Positions 1 through 8,150 are shown, numbered from the stretch's first letter. The stretch is DNA of 13,890 nt from an uncultured Oscillospiraceae bacterium (GCA_910577915.1 CAJTOM010000066.1:1-13890), one strand, 5' to 3'. Numbers and translations: made by a program. The notes: generated by a model not told the origin, from the sequence alone.

Positions 1-12
1 CATGCACAATTA

Positions 13-114
13 GATTCTGCGCGGCCACTCGATGTGGCCGTGCAGAATCCTGGGGGCGCGCAGCCCCCACATCCCCCGTCACGGCAGTGACACCCCCTCG
101 CGCCCGGAGGGCGC
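13..114. repeat. Cluster of four consecutive hairpins
   Basis: Four inverted repeats lie head to tail. The first has arms 13-28 and 34-49 (16 bp, one G-T pair, 5-nt loop). The second has arms 52-57 and 63-68 (GGGGGC/GCCCCC). The third has arms 78-82 and 87-91 (GTCAC/GTGAC). The fourth has arms 100-105 and 109-114 (GCGCCC/GGGCGC). They lie just past the stop codon of the leftward S1-like gene, so on that strand they could form a transcription stop, but no T run follows any of them. A mobile palindromic repeat element is the alternative. The structures are seen directly; the role is not known. Confidence 0.6.
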
Positions 115-119
115 GCCGC

Positions 120-1010
120 TCAATATGTCCAGTTCTCTACCACCCCATCCGTGATGAAGTAAGTAAACTCCGCCGGTTCGCCGGCAGGCCCCAGATTCTG
201 GATGATCTGAAGCTTGATCTTCCGGGTGTCGGGGCGGATGGATTTGATGTAGACCGATACCCTGTCGCCGGGGGCGGCGTCCTCCCGGTAGTCCGCAAGG
301 CCGGACAGATTGGGGGTCAGCTCGATGAAAAGCCCGTAGTCCCGGACGCTGCGCACAATCCCCTGCACCGCGTCGCCGGGGGAGAAGGCCGCCGCGTTCT
401 CCAGCCAGGTGCCCAGCAGCTCCTTGTGGGTCAGGCAGAACCGGCAGGAGACCGGGTCCACGGCGGTGACCGCCGCCAGAATGTCCTGATTTATCCGGAA
501 ACGGGCCGAGGGGTGGGGAATCCGGGAAACGGAGATGTTTTCCAGGGGAATCAGGCTCGTCACCCCGCAGCCCAGGTCCACAAAGGCCCCGAAGCGCTCC
601 AGGTGGGTCACTCGGGCCGGCAGGACCGTCCCGGGGCCGCTGTGCTCCAGCAGCCAGGCAATGGCCTGCTCCTGGGCCGCCCGGCGGGAGAGGGTCAGCC
701 GGGGCCGTCCGCCGCCGTCCACAGCGATGCGGGTGATGGTGAAGCAGGTGGGCTTGCCCACCCGTGAGAGCAGGGCAATGTCCCGCTCTGCGCCGCTGAT
801 GGCGGGGTGGACGGCGTCAATCCGGGGAATGGTCCCCTCCCAGCCCCCAAAGCGCACGGTCAGATCCCGCCGCCCGTCGCAGCGGATGGCCATGCCCTCC
901 AGGACCGTTTGGCGCTCCATGGCCTCCTGGAGAACGCTGAGGGGCTGATGCTCCGCAAACAGAGGGCCCGCGCCCTCGGGTAAATAGTCGCTCCTGCGCA
1001 CACGATTCAC
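120..1010 (-). CDS. S1 RNA-binding domain protein (ribosomal protein S1-like, three S1 repeats)
   Basis: A predicted cytoplasmic RNA-binding protein of 296 residues. Three S1-type OB folds can be traced. The first, at about residues 36-109, is degenerate. The second, at about 126-197, carries the typical GAFVDLG strand (141-147). The third, at about 211-270, has DYGLFIEL (224-231) and ends with KIKLQII. Full-length bacterial S1 has four to six repeats, so this is a short paralog of the kind found in Clostridia rather than the main ribosomal S1. It probably binds single-stranded mRNA or the ribosome. The start is a GTG at 1008-1010 with only a weak upstream AGGAC. That AGGAC lies in the arm of a perfect inverted repeat (1012-1033), so initiation may be controlled by RNA structure. 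The gene is divergent from the DUF951 cluster. The domain call is firm; the exact function is inferred. Confidence 0.85.
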   Translation of the reverse strand: MNRVRRSDYLPEGAGPLFAEHQPLSVLQEAMERQTVLEGMAIRCDGRRDLTVRFGGWEGTIPRIDAVHPAISGAERDIALLSRVGKPTCFTITRIAVDGGGRPRLTLSRRAAQEQAIAWLLEHSGPGTVLPARVTHLERFGAFVDLGCGVTSLIPLENISVSRIPHPSARFRINQDILAAVTAVDPVSCRFCLTHKELLGTWLENAAAFSPGDAVQGIVRSVRDYGLFIELTPNLSGLADYREDAAPGDRVSVYIKSIRPDTRKIKLQIIQNLGPAGEPAEFTYFITDGVVENWTY

Positions 1011-1011
1011 C

Positions 1012-1033
1012 GTCCTATCTTTTTTGATAGGAC
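1012..1033 (-). promoter_or_regulatory. Perfect inverted repeat over the start region of the S1-like gene
   Basis: GTCCTATC (1012-1019) and GATAGGAC (1026-1033) are perfect complements around six T on the plus strand (six A on the minus-strand transcript). The second arm on the transcript holds the only Shine-Dalgarno-like bases (AGGA), two bases before the GTG start. It could be a translational hairpin hiding the ribosome site, with an A-rich loop that an S1 protein might bind, or a DNA operator between the divergent genes. Confidence 0.55.
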
Positions 1034-1081
1034 AGTGTATGCGGCGCGGTGCTTGACCGTTGAGAATTTGAGGTGATTTTT

Positions 1082-1276
1082 ATGTTGGCGCTGAAGCTGA
1101 ACCAACGGGTGGAGCTGAAAAAGCCCCACCCCTGCGGCAGCCGTGAGTGGGTCATCCTGCGGGTGGGCATGGACATCCGCCTGCGCTGCGCGGGCTGCGG
1201 CCACGAAGTGCTGCTGCCCCGGAGCAAGGTGGAGCCTATGATCAAAAAAATTCTGAGCGAGGAGGCGAGCCAATGA
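1082..1276 (+). CDS. DUF951 family protein
   Basis: A small basic protein of 64 residues that matches the DUF951 family, widespread in Firmicutes and of unknown function. The family hallmarks are visible: a leading MLALKLNQRVELKKPHPCG, then W, then a second Cys pair in LRCAGCGHEV, then LPRSKVE. Three cysteines (one in HPCG, two in CAGC) could hold a metal or form a small beta barrel. ATG at 1082 is preferred over the in-frame GTG at 1073 because GAGGTG at 1070-1075 is correctly spaced for it and would overlap the GTG. Its stop overlaps the next start (ATGA), so the next gene is probably translationally coupled. Family assignment is confident; the role is unknown. Confidence 0.85.
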   Translation: MLALKLNQRVELKKPHPCGSREWVILRVGMDIRLRCAGCGHEVLLPRSKVEPMIKKILSEEASQ

Positions 1277-1368
1277 ATCAGAAATGGGTCAAGATCATAT
1301 CCAGGGTTATCATTGCCCTGCTGGTGCTGACCATGCTGGCGGGCATGATCTTGCCGATGCTGGGGTGA
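1273..1368 (+). CDS. 31-residue single-helix membrane peptide
   Basis: An ATG at 1273 overlaps the DUF951 stop by four bases (ATGA), with GGAGG at 1260-1264 suitably placed upstream. The 31-residue product starts MNQKWVKII, has two basic residues plus Arg11, and then a hydrophobic run from about residue 12 to 30 ending in PMLG. This is a one-helix membrane protein with its basic N-terminus probably inside. It stops 7 bases before the next gene. Coupling and spacing support that it is a real gene; I do not recognise a family. Many Firmicutes carry similarly small membrane peptides, so homology alone would be hard to judge. Confidence 0.6.
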   Translation: MNQKWVKIISRVIIALLVLTMLAGMILPMLG

Positions 1369-1375
1369 AGGCATT

Positions 1376-1600
1376 GTGATTTTGCAGGAGAGAATGCGCG
1401 CGCTCAGGAGAGAGCGGGGGGAAACGCAGGTGCAGACTGCGAAAGCGGTCGGTGTGACGGACCGCCAATACCAGCGCTTTGAGGCAGGGGGCAATTTGCC
1501 TGGGTTTGAGAACCTCTGCGCCCTGGCGGACCACTTCGGCGTGTCGTTGGACTATCTGGCGGGGCGCACGGATGTACGGCAGGTGGCAAGAGAAGAATAA
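1376..1600 (+). CDS. XRE-family HTH regulator, tandem copy 1
   Basis: A protein of 74 residues that is essentially one Cro/C1-type helix-turn-helix domain. Residues 3-58 give the five-helix core, with GETQVQTAKAVGVTDRQYQR (15-34) as turn and recognition helix and LADHFGVSLDYLAGRTD (50-66) as the typical last helices. The start is GTG at 1376, supported by GTGAAGG just upstream and by exact alignment with copy 2 at a constant 270-base offset. It is likely a DNA-binding repressor in the same transcript as the DUF951 and membrane peptide genes. There is no extra effector domain. The target is unknown; the promoter-spacer palindrome at 2183-2196 is one candidate nearby. Confidence 0.85.
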   Translation: MILQERMRALRRERGETQVQTAKAVGVTDRQYQRFEAGGNLPGFENLCALADHFGVSLDYLAGRTDVRQVAREE

Positions 1601-1645
1601 GCAGAGCCGGGATTATTGAGGTTTTGTACAAGTCAAGGGGGAACC

Positions 1646-1870
1646 ATGCTTTTTACATCAAGAATCCGCGCGCTGCGTAAGGAGGCGGGCGAAAAACAGG
1701 AAGAAACCGCCTCCGCAATCGGTCTGACTGTGCGCCAGTACCAGCGGTATGAGGCCGGGGAGCAGAATCCAAACCTGGAAAATTTCTGCGCCTTGGCGGA
1801 CCACTTCGGCGTGTCGCTGGACTATCTGGCGGGGCGCACGGATGTGCGGCAGATGGCAGGAGAAGAATAA
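1646..1870 (+). CDS. XRE-family HTH regulator, tandem copy 2
   Basis: A 74-residue HTH protein paralogous to the one just upstream. ATG at 1646 follows AAGGGGGAACC and aligns exactly with the start of copy 1, so an upstream in-frame ATG at 1616 is not favoured. The recognition region is LTVRQYQRYEAG (28-39) against VTDRQYQRFEAG in copy 1, so the contact helices are similar but not identical. The C-terminal half is nearly the same at both protein and DNA level. A strong terminator follows six bases after the stop. It is probably a DNA-binding repressor, possibly able to pair with copy 1 through the shared C-terminal helices (inference). Confidence 0.87.
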   Translation: MLFTSRIRALRKEAGEKQEETASAIGLTVRQYQRYEAGEQNPNLENFCALADHFGVSLDYLAGRTDVRQMAGEE

Positions 1871-1875
1871 GCAGA

Positions 1876-1914
1876 GCCGGGACTCTCATGGTGAGAATCC
1901 CGGCCCCTCTTTTT
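1876..1914 (+). terminator. Rho-independent terminator after the XRE pair
   Basis: Arms 1876-1888 and 1892-1904 pair over 13 positions with one C-A mismatch and a 3-nt loop. CCCTCTTTTT follows. It closes the DUF951 to XRE transcript. Confidence 0.85.
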
Positions 1915-1950
1915 AGATTGGTGTTGCGAATATCTAAAGCGATTGGATAT

Positions 1951-2139
1951 TCACGATAAGATACTTGCAATAATAGCAATTGTGCAAACTAATATTACTC
2001 CCACACTGAATACGACAATCACTTTTTTAACCTGTTTACCCCCATTTACTGCCATATCTATTGTATCCGAAAATGAAGCGCAGAAAATAGCAGCTATCAT
2101 TAACAGTATAGGCATGAGCAATACAGAAATTTTTTCCAT
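1951..2139 (-). CDS. Small two-helix membrane protein, AT-rich
   Basis: A 62-residue protein with hydrophobic spans at about residues 4-23 and 40-61 joined by a short loop with GGKQVKK. This predicts a helical hairpin in the membrane with the basic loop inside. ATG at 2139 is chosen over an in-frame ATG seven codons upstream because GGAGGGAG sits directly before it. The gene has its own near-consensus promoter (2173-2201). The AT-rich composition contrasts sharply with its GC-rich neighbours, suggesting transfer. It is downstream of the DUF2971 gene on the same strand and converges with the XRE genes. I do not recognise a family; a membrane-acting small protein, such as a toxin or stress peptide, is possible but unsupported. 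Confidence 0.7.
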   Translation of the reverse strand: MEKISVLLMPILLMIAAIFCASFSDTIDMAVNGGKQVKKVIVVFSVGVILVCTIAIIASILS

Positions 2140-2172
2140 ATCTCCCTCCTCAGCTTCCAATTTGCTGCGCTG

Positions 2173-2201
2173 ATTATAGCACGCAGTTATTACTGCATCA
2201 A
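2173..2201 (-). promoter_or_regulatory. Sigma-A type promoter for the two-helix membrane protein
   Basis: On the minus strand TTGATG (2201-2196), a 17-base spacer, then TATAAT (2178-2173), with TGC just before as an extended -10. The spacer holds a palindrome: GCAGT (2183-2187), four bases, ACTGC (2192-2196), a possible operator. Confidence 0.75.
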
Positions 2202-2258
2202 CCTGATTTTGTAGAAGCTGCCAAAGGATACCTCGGCAACACTTTTCTTATACGCGCA

Positions 2259-3086
2259 CTATACCGGCATGCCCCGCAGGGGGCAGTCGGACAGGGAGAC
2301 GTTTTCCGCCAGAGGGGCCAAACCGTTGTCGCGGAGGTAGTCCCGCAGAATGGCCAGGGATTGGGTGGACTCCGGGCCGATGATGATCTCCGCCACCAGC
2401 TCCTCCAGCGCCGCGCCCGCCCGCCCGCACATATCCCGCAGATCCAGGGGGTAGTACTTCTTCACCCGCTCCTTGGTCACGTGGTACCGGGGCTGCACGT
2501 CAAACTCCTCCTGGCCGAAGGGGGCCACCACCAGGCGCACCTCATCCTCCGAGGAGAAGGAGGGGTGCTTGAAGGCCACCGAGCAGGCCCAGGCGTCCCG
2601 CATGGCCAGCCGGATGTCCCGCTCGCCGCCGGTCAGCGCATCCCGGTCCCGGATCAGGCGGCAGAACCGGTCCACCATGGGGTGGCCGGTCATGTCGTCC
2701 TCATAGAACACCGTGTGCAGGGACAGGGGCCCCTCCGCCATCCTCCGCAGGAGATCCCCCCGGAAGGCAATGCATACCCCCCGGCCCCGGTTGCCGTAGC
2801 GCTCCCACTGGGCCGCGTCGTCCCGGCGGAAGGAGAAGCAGGCGGCGTAGGCGGAGTACTCCTCCGCCAGCTCCTCCTGGAAGAGGGCGCGGACCTCCCG
2901 GGCCCGGCGGGTCTCCCCGCCGGCCTCCAGGCGCTCCACGATGGCGCGGGACAGGCGGACCATGAAGTGGCGCATCTCCGCCGAGTCGTTCATCCGCAGC
3001 ACGTTGTTTACCCTGAGCTGGGCGCAGCGCAGGATGCCGTCCAGGGCCTCGAAGTCCGTGTAGTGGTAAAAGAGATCCGCCGCCAT
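2259..3086 (-). CDS. DUF2971 domain-containing protein
   Basis: A soluble protein of 275 residues spanning the DUF2971 family. The hallmarks occur in order: FYHYTD (6-11), RMNDSAE (31-37), ACFSF (82-86), QWERYG (93-98) followed by RGVCIAF (102-108), FKHPSF (172-177) and EDEVRL (180-185). The family is common in accessory regions and its biochemical role is not established. The opening YHYT, helix, then MND...E layout is reminiscent of some ADP-ribosyltransferase-like folds, but that is only a hypothesis. The ATG start at 3086 follows GAGAGGAGGAGC. No transmembrane segment or signal peptide is seen. It is surrounded by XRE genes and a small membrane gene, which suits an accessory function. Confidence 0.8.
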   Translation of the reverse strand: MAADLFYHYTDFEALDGILRCAQLRVNNVLRMNDSAEMRHFMVRLSRAIVERLEAGGETRRAREVRALFQEELAEEYSAYAACFSFRRDDAAQWERYGNRGRGVCIAFRGDLLRRMAEGPLSLHTVFYEDDMTGHPMVDRFCRLIRDRDALTGGERDIRLAMRDAWACSVAFKHPSFSSEDEVRLVVAPFGQEEFDVQPRYHVTKERVKKYYPLDLRDMCGRAGAALEELVAEIIIGPESTQSLAILRDYLRDNGLAPLAENVSLSDCPLRGMPV

Positions 3087-3219
3087 GCCGCTCCTCCTCT
3101 CCGGTTCGGGGCTGTCTCATGCGCCTCCCAGATGAACCGCCGGGCAGAAATCCGGGACCGGCACCGGGTCTAGTCTTGGACGCCGCGCGCCTTTTGATAC
3201 GCGCTCCTTCAAAAAACGG

Positions 3220-4227
3220 TCAGCGGCCGAAGTCCGCCGCCACCCGCTTGAGCATCTCCCGGATAGGCAGCTGGTAGGGGCAGCGCTCCTCGCAGGCCCC
3301 GCACGCCACGCAGTCCGACGCGTGGGCCGCCAGGGCGTCGTACCGGCCCCGGGCCCAGTCCGCCAGGCCGTAGCGGCTGAGATAGCCGTGAAAGATGAAG
3401 TTGTTCGGGATGTCGATGTTCACAGTGCAGGGGGCGCAGTAGCCGCACCGGCGGCAGAAGCTGGCGCCCAGCTCCCGGCGCAGGGCCTCCGCCTTTGCCA
3501 GCTCCTCCTCCGTCAGCGGGGAGGCGTCGGCCACGGCGGCGGCGTTATGCGCCACCTCCTCGGGGCTGTACATGCCCGGCAGAACCACGCTCACGTTGGG
3601 GTTGGCGGCGGCGAAGCGCAGGGCCAGACGGGCATCCTCAATGGCGCCGCCGGCCAGGGATTTCATATTGATAAAGCCCACGTTCAGCTCCCTGGCCCGC
3701 TCCATCAGCTCCGTGCCTTGGTTCTCCACCAGGTTGTAGGGGAACATGACCGTCTCCACCCAGGGGAGCTCCAGGGCCCGCCGGAAGACCTCCGGCTTGT
3801 GGGCGGTGAGGCCGATGTGACCGATCTTCCCGGCCTCCCTGGCCTCCAGCAGGGCCTCCAGGGCGCCGCCGGGGGCGCAGACCTGCTCGAGCTGCTCGAG
3901 ACTGGGGTTGTGGACCTGGTAGAGGTCTATGTAGTCCGTGCGGAAGTTTTTCAGGCTGGTCTCAATGTCCCGGGCCATCCCCTCCCGGTCGCGGCTCATG
4001 GTCTTGGTGGCCAGGACAAACTTCTCCCGGCGGCCCTCGATAGCCTGACCGATGCGCTCCTCGCTGACGCTGTAGCCCCGGGCGGAGTCGATGTAGTTGA
4101 TCCCCGCCGCCTCCACGGCGTCCAGGAGCTTCTTTGCCGCCTCCGCGTCGACGCGCTGGATGGGGATGCCCCCCAAGCCCATGCGGGACACCCGCAGGCC
4201 GGTTTTGCCCAAAGTAACGTATTCCAT
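3220..4227 (-). CDS. Aldo/keto reductase with C-terminal 2x[4Fe-4S] ferredoxin domain
   Basis: A predicted cytoplasmic NAD(P)H-dependent oxidoreductase of 335 residues. The AKR barrel spans about 1-240 with the expected catalytic set: Asp47 (NYIDSA), Tyr52 (RGYS), Lys75 (ATKT) and His106 (QVHN). The last 80 residues form a ferredoxin-like domain with two four-cysteine groups: C258, C261, C264, C267 and C306, C309, C312, C316 followed by Pro. Such fusions are typical of anaerobic Clostridia and presumably link electron transfer from iron-sulfur clusters to carbonyl reduction; the substrate is unknown. The start at 4227 is chosen because CAGGAGAGGG lies just upstream and the family begins here (MEYVTLGKTGL); a longer in-frame reading from 4350 has a non-homologous basic head. 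It stands alone, with intergenic gaps on both sides. Confidence 0.92.
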   Translation of the reverse strand: MEYVTLGKTGLRVSRMGLGGIPIQRVDAEAAKKLLDAVEAAGINYIDSARGYSVSEERIGQAIEGRREKFVLATKTMSRDREGMARDIETSLKNFRTDYIDLYQVHNPSLEQLEQVCAPGGALEALLEAREAGKIGHIGLTAHKPEVFRRALELPWVETVMFPYNLVENQGTELMERARELNVGFINMKSLAGGAIEDARLALRFAAANPNVSVVLPGMYSPEEVAHNAAAVADASPLTEEELAKAEALRRELGASFCRRCGYCAPCTVNIDIPNNFIFHGYLSRYGLADWARGRYDALAAHASDCVACGACEERCPYQLPIREMLKRVAADFGR

Positions 4228-4249
4228 GTCCCTCTCCTCCTGCAAATTA

Positions 4250-4279
4250 AAAATATGGGGTTGCTGCAAAAGCCGCCAA
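4250..4279 (-). promoter_or_regulatory. Possible promoter of the aldo/keto reductase gene
   Basis: On the minus strand TTGGCG (4279-4274), an 18-base spacer and TATTTT (4255-4250), about 22 bases before the start codon. The match is moderate and the location fits a short leader. Confidence 0.35.
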
Positions 4280-4358
4280 TACCTGTAGGCTGACCGGTAC
4301 GCAGAAGCGGAAAGACAGCGCCGCCTCTCCGGTACAGCCACTGTTCCCATTTCAGATT

Positions 4359-4919
4359 TTACCGAAGCCTCAAATAAGCGTCAATATCCTTTCGCAATTG
4401 CGAGCGCTTTCCAGTCCCGGTAAAAAGTCTTTTCAGCGGCTCCACCACTAAAAGCCCGCCCTTTACCGTCTCATAGGAAAGTCTGACATGAAAATAGTTG
4501 ATTTGTTCTATTATGGCGAAAAGATACAAAAAAATCCCGACAATAATTCCAGATAAATTTTCTTTCGCAAGAACTGCCATGATAATTATTGGCAGATAGG
4601 CTGTCAACAAAATGACATTTACCCACCTTAATTTGTGATATATCCTGCCAATTTCAACATTGCTTAAAGCCCTCTGCCGTTTGATCAATTTCAGCTTATT
4701 GCGCCAATAGAAGCTGCCCTCTATGACGATGACAGAAAATACCAGCAGCGGATAAAATGAAATCCAATTTAATTGGAACGGGTTTTCTCCGCAGTCCATG
4801 TCAACGATATACTTCGCTGCGAAATATATCCCCGCGAACATCAGCACGCCGTATATTTCAAAATCAGCCAGGAATTTCAGCTCCTTTTCAACCGGCCTTT
4901 TCTTTAACTGCTTTGTCAT
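4359..4919 (-). CDS. Four-helix integral membrane protein, unknown function
   Basis: A 186-residue protein with predicted membrane spans at about 22-39, 53-69, 98-117 and 121-140. Basic clusters at the N-terminus (KQLKKR), at 73-82 and after the last span (KRSQLRKD) place both ends and the middle loop inside. A conserved-looking stretch, AIIEQINYFHVRLSYE (135-150), lies at the end of span four. I recognise this as a hypothetical membrane protein type seen in Firmicutes, but no function. Composition is AT-rich relative to its neighbours. The ATG start is 14 bases from the AAAGGAGG upstream, which is rather far; an in-frame CTG three codons earlier would be better spaced. It has a strong promoter of its own (4965-4993). 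Confidence 0.75.
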   Translation of the reverse strand: MTKQLKKRPVEKELKFLADFEIYGVLMFAGIYFAAKYIVDMDCGENPFQLNWISFYPLLVFSVIVIEGSFYWRNKLKLIKRQRALSNVEIGRIYHKLRWVNVILLTAYLPIIIMAVLAKENLSGIIVGIFLYLFAIIEQINYFHVRLSYETVKGGLLVVEPLKRLFTGTGKRSQLRKDIDAYLRLR

Positions 4920-4964
4920 ATAGCCCAGCCTTGCCTCCTTTGCAGCTCCCGATTGGGTTAGTTG

Positions 4965-4993
4965 ATTATAGCATAGGGCAGACGCTTTATCAA
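4965..4993 (-). promoter_or_regulatory. Strong sigma-A promoter for the four-helix membrane protein
   Basis: On the minus strand TTGATA (4993-4988), a 17-base spacer and TATAAT (4970-4965), with TGC before the -10. It leaves a leader of about 38 bases. Confidence 0.8.
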
Positions 4994-5017
4994 CTTACTT
5001 TCGTGAAAATTCATGAG

Positions 5018-5056
5018 AAAAGCGGCGGAGCCCCGTTCCGGGGCTCCGCCGCTTTT
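5018..5056 (-). terminator. Rho-independent terminator of ftsH
   Basis: Perfect 17-bp arms (5018-5034 and 5040-5056) with a 5-nt loop, flanked by AAAA and TTTT so that it works on either strand. It begins two bases past the ftsH stop codon. Confidence 0.9.
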
Positions 5057-5058
5057 CA

Positions 5059-7146
<2,088 letters not shown>

Positions 7147-7164
7147 CACAATCTCCTTTATATA

Positions 7165-7183
7165 GGGGCGGCGGCCCCGCCCC
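7165..7183 (-). promoter_or_regulatory. Hairpin in the ftsH leader
   Basis: GGGGCGG (7165-7171) and CCGCCCC (7177-7183) form a perfect 7-bp stem with a 5-nt loop, directly upstream of TATATAAAGGAG. It leaves the ribosome binding site unpaired and may stabilise the message or space initiation. Confidence 0.45.
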
Positions 7184-7200
7184 ATATGCGGCTCGTATGC

Positions 7201-7229
7201 ATCCTACCACAAAATCCGACCCGCCACAA
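7201..7229 (-). promoter_or_regulatory. Predicted ftsH promoter
   Basis: On the minus strand TTGTGG (7229-7224), a 17-base spacer and TAGGAT (7206-7201). The position gives a leader of about 50 bases that includes the hairpin at 7165-7183. Confidence 0.5.
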
Positions 7230-7272
7230 GGACTGACTGTGGATTTTCTGTGAAATTTCTGTGAATACCCCT

Positions 7273-7301
7273 TTCGCAGGCCGGGGTGTTTGTGGTATAC
7301 T
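7273..7301 (+). promoter_or_regulatory. Predicted promoter of the rlmB operon
   Basis: TTCGCA (7273-7278), a 17-base spacer and TATACT (7296-7301). It lies back to back with the ftsH promoter; the leader is about 50 bases and holds a small GGCGG/CCGCC hairpin before AAGGAG. Confidence 0.55.
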
Positions 7302-7357
7302 AGGCATATCTTACCAGTCGACCACAGGCGGACTGCCGCCGCAAATAAGGAGCGTCT

Positions 7358-8116
7358 ATGAGAGAATACGAGGACAACGGCCGGGGGGAGAGCCTGATTG
7401 AGGGGCGCAACGCCGTCACCGAGGCTCTGCGGTCCGGGACCGCCATCGACAAGCTGTATGTGGCCAGGGGCGAGACCGACCGCACCCTGGGCCGCATCAT
7501 CGCCATGGCGAAAAAGGCCGGCGTGGTGGTGGCGGAGGCGGACCGGCGCAAGCTGGACGCCATGAGCGAAACCCACAGCCACCAGGGCGTCATCGCCCTG
7601 GCCGCCGCCGCCGGCTACGCGCCGGTGGAGGACATCCTGCAGGCCGCCGCCGGGCGGGGGGAGCCGCCCCTGGTGGTAATCTGCGACGAGATCACGGACC
7701 CCCACAACCTGGGGGCCATCATCCGCACCGCCGAGTGTGCCGGGGCCCACGGGGTCATTATCCCCAAGCGCCGCAGCGCCGGGCTCACCGCTGTGGTGGC
7801 CAAGACCAGCGCCGGGGCGGTGAGCTATCTGCCGGTGGCCCGGGTGCCCAATATCCCCGCTCTGCTCAAGAATCTGAAAAAGCGGGGCCTGTGGGTGTTC
7901 GGCGCCGCCGCCGAGGGGGCCGTGCCCCTGTATGAGGCCGACCTGCGCGTCCCCGCCGCCGTGGTCATCGGCAGCGAGGGGGACGGCATGGGCCGCCTGG
8001 TCCGGGAGAGCTGCGATTTGCTGGTGAGCATCCCCATGCGGGGGCGCATCTCCTCCCTCAACGCCTCGGCAGCGGCGGCGGTGCTGCTGTACGAGGCCCT
8101 GCGCCAGCGGCGCTGA
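7358..8116 (+). CDS. rlmB: 23S rRNA (guanosine-2'-O-)-methyltransferase RlmB-type (SpoU/TrmH family)
   Basis: A SPOUT-class methyltransferase of 252 residues that uses S-adenosylmethionine to methylate a ribose 2'-O in 23S rRNA (G2251 in E. coli numbering is the known RlmB target). The N-terminal substrate-binding domain covers about 11-85, starting with the typical LIEGRNAV. The catalytic knot carries motif 1 DPHNLGAIIRTA (114-125, with Asn117 and Arg123), motif 2 VIGSEGDGM (203-211) and motif 3 IPMRGRISSLNASAAAAVLL (225-244, with Ser233, Leu234 and Asn235). Length and motifs fit RlmB; another TrmH group 3 target cannot be excluded. ATG at 7358 follows AATAAGGAGCG. It is the first gene of a probable three-gene operon, 34 bases before the next start. 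Confidence 0.93.
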   Translation: MREYEDNGRGESLIEGRNAVTEALRSGTAIDKLYVARGETDRTLGRIIAMAKKAGVVVAEADRRKLDAMSETHSHQGVIALAAAAGYAPVEDILQAAAGRGEPPLVVICDEITDPHNLGAIIRTAECAGAHGVIIPKRRSAGLTAVVAKTSAGAVSYLPVARVPNIPALLKNLKKRGLWVFGAAAEGAVPLYEADLRVPAAVVIGSEGDGMGRLVRESCDLLVSIPMRGRISSLNASAAAAVLLYEALRQRR

Positions 8117-8150
8117 GCGCTGGCGGCGCAAACGGAAAGAGAACTTTTTT

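Larger units (their letters stand above)
1376..1882 (+). repeat. 270-bp tandem duplication carrying the two XRE genes
   Basis: Copy 1 (1376-1612) and copy 2 (1646-1882) align without gaps at an offset of 270. By hand count the first 138 bases are about 61% identical, while the last 98 or so (from 1515 and 1785) are about 95% identical. The identity runs past the stop codon through GCAGAGCCGGGA, which in copy 2 forms the left arm of the terminator. Confidence 0.85.

Noticed and set aside
3192..3214. TTTTGA/TCAAAA inverted repeat as the terminator of the aldo/keto reductase
   Set aside because: Only 6 AT-rich base pairs with an 11-nt loop; too weak to call.
4228..4350. Longer aldo/keto reductase from 4350
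   Set aside because: The added head is basic and unlike the family; CAGGAGAGGG and family alignment set the start at 4227.
5018..5056. 17-bp inverted repeat as an insertion-sequence end
   Set aside because: The two arms are adjacent with a 5-nt loop and A/T tails, just past the ftsH stop: a terminator.
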